The notes below the pieces were generated by a model, which saw only the letters and a list, made by a program, of their open reading frames with translations, searched no databases and had not been told where the DNA came from. The position numbers and the translations under genes are program-made. DNA of 64,000 bases from Fulvivirga marina (GTDB lineage Bacteria; Bacteroidota; Bacteroidia; Cytophagales; Cyclobacteriaceae): assembly GCF_016775155.1 (NCBI RefSeq), contig NZ_JAEUGD010000066.1:408833-472832 (forward strand), given 5' to 3'. Each line of letters opens with the position of its first letter. Position 1 is the first letter of the stretch. This document shows positions 9,701 to 16,051 of this stretch, in pieces.

Positions 9701-10028
9701 ACATTCCATTCCAATCCCTACCACTAAAGTCCTTTAAGATCATCTCCAAATACTGATATGATCCATCATTGAGATCCAAGACTTCCTTAAAAACAGCGTT
9801 TTCATCATACCCTAACCTAATAGCTGCAAACCTGGTTGAATCAAACACCTTTAAATAATCAAGTTGAGCTATACTATCAATTTCAAATTTAACACTTATT
9901 GATGATGGGTGAAGGGTCTCCAGTCCTTTCACATTTAAGTGTACCGGGGGATCATTTTGGGCGTACAAAGTAACGCACGCACAAAGAAAGCATACCATGT
10001 ATGCAATAATTAAAGCCAATTTTTTCAT
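6771..10028 (-). CDS. secreted SprB-repeat protein with T9SS type A sorting domain
   Basis: The 1085-residue protein starts with a signal peptide (MKKLALIIAYMVCFLCACV..., cleavage likely after TLYAQ). A SprB repeat at about 290-355 has the typical VSCHGGSDGSIDISLEGG and GLQAGIYTISIAD motifs. A long middle part (about 430-830) has repeated short segments such as DGQGNIYAMQ, TSNGNVFAIGHFE, DEDGNVFVTVEYY and NDGTIFMAVQ, suggesting a beta-propeller of the SBBP type. Fibronectin-like sections follow. The last ~75 residues are a Por-secretion tail (FYPNPGLDRVHVKF... ELPAGIYNVVLS). It is therefore exported by Sec and then T9SS and left on the surface or released; adhesion or gliding-surface roles are plausible but unproven. 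It is monocistronic. Confidence 0.9.
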   Translation of the reverse strand: MKKLALIIAYMVCFLCACVTLYAQNDPPVHLNVKGLETLHPSSISVKFEIDSIAQLDYLKVFDSTRFAAIRLGYDENAVFKEVLDLNDGSYQYLEMILKDFSGRDWNGMFLALNETYPPNAVAIGSYLASAEDLGDGWFKIKIPVTDLGPIGMLSHITFPHAFNTNIGVKNITFSGGAKSFEWFGVEKYDNAIKENQPGQSQLVFNPDGIRPDQLTLKVLSQNVVLTQDMMPYKSFTVGTVAGKNKLLGIVSGKDGAIYYSDTLTFNVPAGLEYHVTNVSCHGGSDGSIDISLEGGLEPYIFAWSNGANTEDVSGLQAGIYTISIADSLGRSLTSNIRVNEPDRLSATLMPSGCEGDSLLLKVSGGVAPYKYSINNGAFENLGNPDSNVAWRLLTNQSIDQDEVYPAVPDYGSDHESNLYVTGRYVDTLRFGDEVVGEAGENGSYLVKLNTYGEFQWGVHNPDIYVVSSVTDEGGNTTLYINVLSSTEVQGHQLGAGLYLLRIDTEGVVTWAESVTMTVADMDTDGQGNIYAMQLSNGQGTYMSKYLNDGQLLWSKKVMSEGAALTDIDVTSNGNVFAIGHFEKTIDLGGLIFTSKGYNDAFVVAYNADGYTLWAKTGTSSEKNVWGNRVVADEDGNVFVTVEYYKPNGKFDDIVIDEAAVVLIRLEALKGDVVWIRPFAFAGFLSFFYNFNMAIQNDGTIFMAVQSIDFLLREGEEVDIRYYTNFLLGFDYSGALTSSVGIGNAYYDHGLEVALVATNDNHVVYPDYRTGYTIIKRGASMSQLIPWNGADQYVTVKSVNDCSVTVESDSIDTSPVAPAICYVTSETEGNRIVLSPDQEEVDFYNIYKETGATDQYEFIGFTTGSEFLDSISNTWERSYKYVVTSVNACDVESKRSEAHRTMHLTVNQGNLGQINLIWDGYEGFEYNSYKIYKGSSLSDMQLITSVPSYLFTYTDLDPSIYAQFYQIRIETEDACTPPLQPAFNGRIAEGNEAFEVTSNISANYGQAGNLSFYPNPGLDRVHVKFSPDGDEYLLKVIDSGGRVVRQIEGVFDKAVIERGELPAGIYNVVLSKNSGNPMNGRIAFH

Positions 10029-10266
10029 TTTGCTGATTTTTTAGTTCGAGATCATTTCAGGTAGGATTAAATAACAATATGATTGTATATAAAATTAATA
10101 AAATATAATTATATTATACAATTTTAAGTAGTTTAATGACAATATTAAATGAGTAAACCTGAAATAAGAAAAATGCAGACAACTCTCCCCCATCAATATG
10201 CATAGCATAATGCATCAGGTCTTCAACTACCTGACAGGCCTACGGCGACTTCTTCACTTTTTACCG

Positions 10267-10274
10267 TAACTTTG
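10267..10274 (+). promoter_or_regulatory. Bacteroidota-type -7 promoter box of mnmE
   Basis: TAACTTTG matches the TAnnTTTG -7 consensus of the Bacteroidota primary sigma factor exactly and lies about 26 bp before the mnmE start codon. A good TTTG-type -33 box at the right distance is not obvious. Confidence 0.5.
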
Positions 10275-10299
10275 CCGCTGAAATTTAAAAGGAAAAGAC

Positions 10300-11682
10300 T
10301 TGAGTACACCACATATAGGATCGACAGAGGATACAATAGTAGCATTAGCCACTGCACCCGGAGTAGGTGCCATTGCTGTGATCAGGCTATCAGGCAACGA
10401 TGCCATAAAGATCTGTAATAAGGTTTTTAAAGGCAAAGACCTTGAAAAGCAGGAATCTCATACCCTACATTACGGAACGATCCGCGATAACAATAAAGTT
10501 ATAGATGAGGTTGTAGTATCTCTCTTTGTAGCTCCTAAATCTTTCACTAAAGAAAATGTGGTGGAGATATCCTGTCATGGGTCTCCCTTTATTGTAAAGC
10601 AACTGATCAAGGTGTTGCTTGCTCAGGGAGCACGCCTGGCCCTTCCTGGCGAATTTACCAAAAGGGCATTTCTCAACGGTCAGTTTGACCTGGCCCAGGC
10701 TGAAGCTGTCGCTGACCTGATCAACTCGGACTCCGCTGCCTCTCATGAGGCTGCTTTAAACCAGATGCGTGGTGGCTTTTCTGAGCAAATCCGTCAGTTG
10801 CGTGAAGAGTTGATCCATTTTGCCTCTATGATTGAGCTTGAGTTGGATTTTGGAGAAGAAGATGTGGAATTTGCAGATCGTGATGATCTTAAACAGCTCA
10901 TTAATAACCTGCTTAAAGTGATCAATGCCCTTATTGAAAGTTTTGACCTGGGTAATGTGATCAAAAACGGTGTACCTACAGTGATAGCGGGTAAGCCCAA
11001 TGCGGGTAAGTCTACCCTACTCAATGCCCTGCTCAATGAGGAGAAGGCCATTGTCTCCGACATTGCCGGTACTACCCGTGATTTTATTGAAGATGAGATC
11101 AACCTGGGTGGCATTACCTTTCGCTTCATAGATACTGCAGGTCTGCGCGAAACTACCGACACCATCGAAAAAATAGGTGTAGAGCGTACTCAACAGCAAA
11201 TGAAAAAGGCCTCTTTGATCATTTATATGATCGATATGGCTAATGACAACCTCGTGGATGTAAACCGTGACATCAATAAACTGGAAAATCTCGGCATACC
11301 TTTTATTGTTGTAGGCAACAAGCAGGACAAAGCACAGCCGGACCTGAAAGCAGCCATAGAGAAGATCAAAGGCTCAGTACTGATATCGGCAGCAACCAAA
11401 GAGAATCTTGACACACTCAAGGGTCGCATTCTGGAAGTGGTAAACCTTGACAACTTCAAAACTGGTGACACCATCGTAACTAACATCCGCCATTACGATA
11501 ACTTACTCAAAACCCGCAATGCACTCATGGATGTATTAAACGGTCTTGACAATAATATTACGGGTGATTTTCTGGCTATGGATATCCGTCAGTCGCTGCA
11601 TTACCTCGGGGAGATTACCGGGGAGATCACTACGGATGATCTACTGGCGAATATTTTTTCGAAGTTTTGTATTGGGAAGTGA
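10300..11682 (+). CDS. mnmE: tRNA uridine-5-carboxymethylaminomethyl(34) synthesis GTPase MnmE
   Basis: MnmE, with MnmG, modifies the wobble uridine (U34) of certain tRNAs. The 460-residue product has the normal length. It shows the N-terminal folate-binding domain (DTIVALATAPGVGAIAVIRLSG at 7-28), the helical domain, and an inserted G domain: G1 GKPNAGKS near 230, DTAG near 275, and G4 NKQD near 340. It ends with the invariant FCIGK, whose cysteine is essential in the family. Translation starts at TTG (10300), supported by an AAAAGGA ribosome site 7-13 bases upstream and by the exact match of STPHIGSTEDTIVA to the family N-terminus. It is a solitary gene preceded by a -7 box. Confidence 0.97.
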   Translation: MSTPHIGSTEDTIVALATAPGVGAIAVIRLSGNDAIKICNKVFKGKDLEKQESHTLHYGTIRDNNKVIDEVVVSLFVAPKSFTKENVVEISCHGSPFIVKQLIKVLLAQGARLALPGEFTKRAFLNGQFDLAQAEAVADLINSDSAASHEAALNQMRGGFSEQIRQLREELIHFASMIELELDFGEEDVEFADRDDLKQLINNLLKVINALIESFDLGNVIKNGVPTVIAGKPNAGKSTLLNALLNEEKAIVSDIAGTTRDFIEDEINLGGITFRFIDTAGLRETTDTIEKIGVERTQQQMKKASLIIYMIDMANDNLVDVNRDINKLENLGIPFIVVGNKQDKAQPDLKAAIEKIKGSVLISAATKENLDTLKGRILEVVNLDNFKTGDTIVTNIRHYDNLLKTRNALMDVLNGLDNNITGDFLAMDIRQSLHYLGEITGEITTDDLLANIFSKFCIGK

Positions 11683-11781
11683 TGTGACTATGGTTAGAGT
11701 GGTCTGTCGGGGGACCATGGATTATCCCTATTTCAAAAAGAAATCTTCTGCGAGCATAGGAGAGGAATTAATTTATGTCTA

Positions 11782-12369
11782 TCAATTATTAAGGATTTGA
11801 TCTATCAGTTTATTACTCCATTCAAATTCTTCTTTTTCATTAATATAATTTAATTCTCCATTGAACACTTCAAAAACCTTAACTGGGGTAAGATTGGATA
11901 CATCGAAAAAGTGAATCTCGTCAAAAGAGTTTATTTCGTTTAAAATCATATTAAAAGAACCCGCGTACCTTTCATGCACTGTATCTTCCGAAACAATATT
12001 TCCTAAATGCTCAGCTCGCACTTTTACTCTTCGTACCAGTTCATCTACATCATCCAAATAGTAAAAGTAGCAAAACGACTTAGCCTTGTAAGCATTAATG
12101 TATGACAACAAAAACTTAAAACTTTCTTTATTATGTAAATTGTTTTCAATTAAAACTTGTTCTTCGGTTTCAATTGCTGAACAAATATAAGTATCTATCG
12201 CATAGTTCAATTCTATATAGGATAATGGTTCTCCGTGTAGAATTGCTTGATCACTGTTTATTTGATCTGGGTTTACAAATCTAATGTTATGATTTCTACT
12301 ATACTGATTCCCAAGTGTTGATTTTCCAACTCCATTGGGGCCTCCGAAAACATAAACTTTGTTACTCAA
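11782..12369 (-). CDS. zeta-toxin-like P-loop kinase/ATPase
   Basis: The 195-residue protein begins with a Walker A motif (VYVFGGPNGVGKST, about 5-18), followed by NPDQIN and a conserved-looking EENNLHNKESF-like stretch (actual LIENNLHNKESFKFLL). This is the layout of zeta-toxin/UDP-N-acetylglucosamine kinase-like proteins, often annotated as predicted ABC-type ATPases. A later YLDDVDELVRRVKVRAEHLGN segment fits the lid and arginine region. Its start overlaps the stop of an upstream 77-residue gene by 4 bp, a typical toxin-antitoxin arrangement. Toxicity is inferred from family and gene arrangement only; it could instead be a small-molecule kinase. Confidence 0.75.
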   Translation of the reverse strand: MSNKVYVFGGPNGVGKSTLGNQYSRNHNIRFVNPDQINSDQAILHGEPLSYIELNYAIDTYICSAIETEEQVLIENNLHNKESFKFLLSYINAYKAKSFCYFYYLDDVDELVRRVKVRAEHLGNIVSEDTVHERYAGSFNMILNEINSFDEIHFFDVSNLTPVKVFEVFNGELNYINEKEEFEWSNKLIDQILNN

Positions 12370-12599
12370 GAATCAATTGAATGCTTATATGATGTTGAAT
12401 AATTAAAATTAGATTCTGAGATAGAAGAAGTTAAAAAACATCCGGCGTATACAGTCTTTACATTAACCTTAGCTATACAGTTATTTTTTCTTATAGTCTC
12501 AATAGCCTGTACGCTGGCAGTATGTAAATCCTCTGCTGAAAACCCCTGAGTTGGTTCTCGTTTGGAGTTTATTTCAATTATTTTCTTTTTGCTTGGCAT
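12366..12599 (-). CDS. small protein upstream of the zeta-like toxin, putative antitoxin
   Basis: This 77-residue protein overlaps the zeta-like gene by 4 bp and precedes it in the same direction. The N-terminus is very basic (MPSKKKIIEINSKREP), followed by a predicted helix (SAEDLHTASVQAIETIRKN). I do not recognise the family, and it has no clear ribbon-helix-helix or HTH motif. Position, size and translational coupling suggest an antitoxin or a dedicated partner. Confidence 0.6.
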   Translation of the reverse strand: MPSKKKIIEINSKREPTQGFSAEDLHTASVQAIETIRKNNCIAKVNVKTVYAGCFLTSSISESNFNYSTSYKHSIDS

Positions 12600-13022
12600 G
12601 TCTCAATTTAACGCTTCTAATAAGTTAAAAGTTTTGATAAAATACAAATCGTAAACATACTTAAATTCCATTTAACCTACTTAAGGTAACCTATGAATCA
12701 CAACTCATGAAATACTGATGAATTATACTATTGGGAGGAGACACTAGCATAATCTATCAGGGGGGCTATGGATTAAAATATCCCCTTTGTTAATTATAGC
12801 CTTATCCCTTATATTCATCACATTGGATGCTTACGATAAAAACATATCGGCCTAAAACACTTTCTCCTTTGATCAAATCATTATGATATCTTAAGATTTC
12901 GGAAGATTTGGGACAGCCATATTATTGAGATCATTCCGGAATAGGCTACGAGAGTAATTATGATGTGTATAATAAGACATGAATAGGTCCCCATGCCTTA
13001 TTAACTCAGAGATATTAGTCCA
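12600..13022. other. intergenic region, 423 bp, no gene seen
   Basis: AT-rich DNA lies between the toxin-antitoxin-like pair and the DUF72 gene. A segment near 12757-12786 (tcaggggggctatggatta...) resembles one near 11707-11730 on the other side of the pair. No frame, RNA fold or strong hairpin is otherwise apparent. Confidence 0.5.
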
Positions 13023-13928
13023 CTACTTCAAATCCAAACTCCCCTGCTTATCCTGCGGCATCTGCGGTATCTTGATATCTGTACCAATTGCCTCATTAAG
13101 CTTTTTGATAAATTTAGCAGCCAAAAGTGGTGATTCCTTCTCTACATTTTGGTGAATGAAGAAGTAGAGGTTTTCCAAACCTTGTTCTTTCCATGTTTTG
13201 ATTCGCTCTATCCAGTCATCAAGACGGTTGTAGTCGCTTTCATGATTGGCTCCTACATAGCGAACAAAAGCGGTGGGAGTAGTGAGACGCATATGCATAA
13301 TGTCTCTCCTGCCGGCTGAGTCTACCAGTATATTGCTAATATTGTTTTTCACTAACAGATCATATAACTCATCTGCAACTTCCTGATTTCCGAACCAATC
13401 TGTATGTCTTAGCTCAACCGCCAGTGGCAGGTCATGTGGGAATTTATCAATGAAGTTTTTCAGTCTATTGAAATTCTCTTCCTTGGGGCCAAAGTTATCA
13501 TGTAATTGCAGGAATAACATCCCCAACTGATCTCCAAAGGCCTGAATACCTACGAGGTAGTCATCCAGGTAATCTTCATACCCCGCGCTCAGTCGCTTTA
13601 GGTGGCTTACATAACGGGGCAGTTTTGGGAAAAACTTGAAATCTTCCGGAGTGCGTTCCTTCCATTTAAGGATTTGCTCCTCTTTATATAGATTGTAAAA
13701 GGTCGCATTCAGTTCTATTGAATTAAATTCGTTGGAGTAGTACCCTAGTTCATCTTTTGTGCCTCTGGGGTAAAACCCTTTCAGATCAGCCTTATTCCAT
13801 TTGGCACAACCTACACTCACTGTTTGTAGTGGCTTGTCATTCGCTCCCAAAACTTTTCCGGTATCAGGATGATCAGCAGGAAGGGTAAAATCTATTTCTT
13901 CAGGGTTATCTACTTTTCCGAATTTCAT
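13023..13928 (-). CDS. DUF72 (YecE-like) TIM-barrel protein
   Basis: The 301-residue protein matches the DUF72/YecE family. Visible family features are an early VSVGCAKWNKADLKGFYP, FNSIELNATFYNLYKEEQILKWKERTPEDFKFFPKLPRYVSH, a central FLQLHDNFGP, AVELRHTDWF, VDSAGRRDIMHMR, AFVRYVGANH and the closing IHQNVEKESPLLAAKFIKKL. The function of the family is unsettled; it is a TIM barrel often guessed to act in nucleotide or DNA metabolism. It is monocistronic and divergent from the next oxidoreductase. Start ATG at 13928 is the first methionine, directly followed by a family-like N-terminus. Confidence 0.88.
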   Translation of the reverse strand: MKFGKVDNPEEIDFTLPADHPDTGKVLGANDKPLQTVSVGCAKWNKADLKGFYPRGTKDELGYYSNEFNSIELNATFYNLYKEEQILKWKERTPEDFKFFPKLPRYVSHLKRLSAGYEDYLDDYLVGIQAFGDQLGMLFLQLHDNFGPKEENFNRLKNFIDKFPHDLPLAVELRHTDWFGNQEVADELYDLLVKNNISNILVDSAGRRDIMHMRLTTPTAFVRYVGANHESDYNRLDDWIERIKTWKEQGLENLYFFIHQNVEKESPLLAAKFIKKLNEAIGTDIKIPQMPQDKQGSLDLK

Positions 13929-14199
13929 AATTTTAGTATTGAGATTTTAGTATTAAGTATTGAGACCAATGTACTCATTTACTTTTCATTTCATGGCAGT
14001 TGTTTCTTTCAGAGTTAAAAGATAACGTACTCTAAAATACGCTTTATCAGGGACATCTTTGAAATGGGCTTGTTATAATTTAAGGTATTTATGTAAATGG
14101 CACGCTCTCCTGCATAAACTTTGGATACAGAGACAAATTTTAAGTAGTTTTAACTCGCTTTGATTTTGATGAGCAACACACAAACCAATACGTAAACTT

Positions 14200-15225
14200 A
14201 TGATCCAACGCCAGGTATACCGTACTGAAAAAGCCGGTTCCATTAAAAGCCTTAAACTCCAAACTGAAGAACTCTCTGAACCGGAAGCCGATGAGGTATG
14301 TGTAAAGGTAAAAGCTGTAGGGCTTAACTTTGCCGATATTTTTGCCATACAAGGGCTTTATAGTGCCACGCCTGAAGGATCATTTATTCCCGGTTTGGAG
14401 TACTCGGGAGAGATCATCGCGGTTGGCAAAGATGTAAAGAAATGGAAGGTTGGTGATCGTGTGATGGGGGCAACTAAATTTGGGGGCTATGTTTCACACA
14501 TCAACTCAAATCATCGGTATGTAATCCCTTTACCCGATGACTGGAGCTATGAAGAAGGAGCAGGCTTTTTGGTCCAAGGGTTAACCGCTTATTATGGACT
14601 GACTAAACTGGGTAACCTGAACAAGGATATGGCTGTACTGATCCATAGTGCGGCGGGAGGCGTGGGTATACTGGCTAATCGTATTTGTAAAAAGTATGGT
14701 GCTTATACGATTGGTACGGTAAGCAATGACCACAAGGTTGAGTTCTTAAAAACTCAGGAGGCTTATGATGAAGTGATTGTCAGGGACAAAGATTTTGGAG
14801 ATAAGTTACAAACTGCACTTCATGACAGACCGTTGAACCTGGTAATGGAATGCATCGGGGGCAGCATACTGAAGCAAAGCTGGGAGGCTATGGCTCCTAT
14901 GGGGCGGATGGTGGCTTATGGGTCAGCTAGCTTTACCAGCCATGGTTCCAGGCCTAATTACCCCAAACTGATTTGGAAGTTTCTCAAAAGACCTAAGATC
15001 GATCCTCTAAGGCTCCCCTCTCAAAACAAATCGCTGATGGGGTTCAATCTCATTTACCTTTATGAGCAAACTGATATGATGCTTGAGATACTCAGCGAAT
15101 TGCAGGCTCTAGAGTTAAAACCTCAACATGTCGGCCATACTTTTGATTTTAACCAGATGCATGAGGCGATTCACCTTTTCCAGCAAGGAAAAACGGTTGG
15201 GAAGGTTGTGGTGAAGGTTAACTGA
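14200..15225 (+). CDS. zinc-binding dehydrogenase family oxidoreductase (VAT-1/quinone reductase-like)
   Basis: This 341-residue MDR protein has KAVGLNFADIFAIQGLY and PGLEYSGEIIAVGKDVKKWKVGDRVMG in the GroES-like half. The NADPH site is VLIHSAAGGVGILANRICKKYG (about 146-168), and the end is EAIHLFQQGKTVGKVVVKV. Catalytic zinc ligands are missing. The long substrate-loop region (RPNYPKLIWKFLKRPKIDPLRL) is typical of the VAT-1-like branch, so a reductase of enones or quinones is likely. The 3' end (15190-15216) is duplicated almost exactly at 15971-15996, on the other side of the RAYT gene. Confidence 0.87.
   Translation: MIQRQVYRTEKAGSIKSLKLQTEELSEPEADEVCVKVKAVGLNFADIFAIQGLYSATPEGSFIPGLEYSGEIIAVGKDVKKWKVGDRVMGATKFGGYVSHINSNHRYVIPLPDDWSYEEGAGFLVQGLTAYYGLTKLGNLNKDMAVLIHSAAGGVGILANRICKKYGAYTIGTVSNDHKVEFLKTQEAYDEVIVRDKDFGDKLQTALHDRPLNLVMECIGGSILKQSWEAMAPMGRMVAYGSASFTSHGSRPNYPKLIWKFLKRPKIDPLRLPSQNKSLMGFNLIYLYEQTDMMLEILSELQALELKPQHVGHTFDFNQMHEAIHLFQQGKTVGKVVVKVN
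15190..15216 (+). repeat. direct repeat copy 1 (3' end of the oxidoreductase gene)
   Basis: Aaaacggttgg-g-aaggttgtggt-g-aag recurs at 15971-15996 with one substitution and one missing base. This copy encodes the in-frame KTVGKVVVK end of the oxidoreductase. The copies bracket the RAYT gene and its palindromes. Confidence 0.75.
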
Positions 15226-15271
15226 TAATTTATTATTCCCCATAATTTATCCATTTCTATAATGATCTTTA

Positions 15272-15916
15272 GTGAGAAAGAAACATACCGAACCTATTCA
15301 ACCAGAGACCTATTATCATGTATATAACCGGGGAATTAATGGTGAATCAATTTTTAAGGAAGCCTGTAATTACAACTATTTCCTGGAGAAGTACGCGCAA
15401 TATATCAATCCCATAGCGGATACTTATGCCTACTGCCTGCTAAACAACCATTTTCACTTTCTGATCAGAACTTGTTCTGCTGAAGTTATCATCTCTGACA
15501 GGGTTTTGAACCCTGTCAGAGATAGAGATAATAACTTCAGCGCCGAGATAGACTTTAGCAAAACCATAGGCAAACAGTTCTCCAAACTATTTAACAGCTA
15601 CTCTCAGTCCATTAACAAGGCCTATGGCCGCACAGGAAGTCTGTTCGACAGGCCATTCAGAAGGATTCCAGTACAAAATGATCATTACTTTTCCCGTCTG
15701 GTCAGCTACATTCACAAGAACCCCGAAAAACATGGTTTTACTGACGATTTCAAGGACTACCCCTACTCCTCTTACTGGAGCCACCTTGACTCCAGAAAAA
15801 CCCGCCTAAAAAGGGAAGAGGTAATCAAATGGTTTGGTGACCAAAGCTGTTATCAGGAGTTTCATGTTTTGGGCAGTGAGGATGATGACCTGAGCAAGTT
15901 TATTATTGAGGTTTAA
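15272..15916 (+). CDS. REP-associated tyrosine transposase (RAYT, IS200/Y1_Tnp family)
   Basis: The 214-residue HUH endonuclease-like protein starts YYHVYNRGINGESIF (about 14-28). The metal-binding H-x-H is in NNHFHFLIR (about 65-73), a structural TGSLFDRPFRRIPV follows, and a Y-containing LVSYIHKNPEKHG carries the likely nucleophilic tyrosine. Such proteins mobilise or process REP palindromes. The start is GTG at 15272; no ATG lies in a better position. Uniquely, residues about 70-90 (SAEVIISDRVLNPVRDRDNN) are encoded by a copy of the palindrome that also follows the stop codon, so the element sits in frame inside its own transposase gene. Whether the enzyme remains active is unknown, since the insertion lies just after the HUH motif. 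Confidence 0.88.
   Translation: MRKKHTEPIQPETYYHVYNRGINGESIFKEACNYNYFLEKYAQYINPIADTYAYCLLNNHFHFLIRTCSAEVIISDRVLNPVRDRDNNFSAEIDFSKTIGKQFSKLFNSYSQSINKAYGRTGSLFDRPFRRIPVQNDHYFSRLVSYIHKNPEKHGFTDDFKDYPYSSYWSHLDSRKTRLKREEVIKWFGDQSCYQEFHVLGSEDDDLSKFIIEV
15479..15541 (+). repeat. REP-like palindrome inserted in frame within the RAYT gene
   Basis: The core is 13-bp arms CTCTGACAGGGTT / AACCCTGTCAGAG around the loop TTG. Outer arms GCTGAAGTTATCAT... and ...ATAATAACTTCAGC extend the pairing to about 63 bp, with a 6-base unpaired insertion (ctatct-like) on one side. The same core, in opposite orientation, is at 15931-15961. Confidence 0.85.
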
Positions 15917-15917
15917 T

Positions 15918-15974
15918 TTTTATTTATTTAACTCTGACAGGGTTCAAAACCCTGTCAGAGTTAAATAAATAAAA
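15918..15974 (+). repeat. perfect 27-bp-arm palindrome directly after the RAYT stop codon
   Basis: Arms 15918-15944 and 15948-15974 are exact reverse complements around the loop CAA. The inner 13 bp equal the palindrome core inside the RAYT gene; the loop CAA is the complement of that copy's TTG, so the two copies are inverted. The outer arms are AT-rich (tttatttatttaa). It could also act as a bidirectional terminator between the convergent RAYT and TonB-receptor genes. Confidence 0.9.
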
Positions 15975-15996
15975 CGGTTGGAAAGGTTGTGGTAAG
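15971..15996 (+). repeat. direct repeat copy 2 (duplicate of the oxidoreductase 3' end)
   Basis: Aaaacggttggaaaggttgtggtaag lies outside any gene and copies 15190-15216 with one substitution and a one-base gap. It suggests that the RAYT cassette inserted at, or copied, the end of the oxidoreductase gene. Confidence 0.75.
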
Positions 15997-16039
15997 ACCG
16001 GTCACTGATGTTTGATTTCCAAACATCAAATAATCGGTC
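15996..16039. terminator. imperfect hairpin between convergent RAYT and TonB-receptor genes
   Basis: GACCG...TGATGTTTG (15996-16014) pairs with CAAACATCA...CGGTC (16020-16039) around a short loop. The 9-bp inner stem is perfect. It lies 13 bp past the stop of the minus-strand TonB receptor gene, but no strong T-run follows, so terminator function is tentative. Confidence 0.45.
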
Positions 16040-16051
16040 ATTAGTAGAAAA

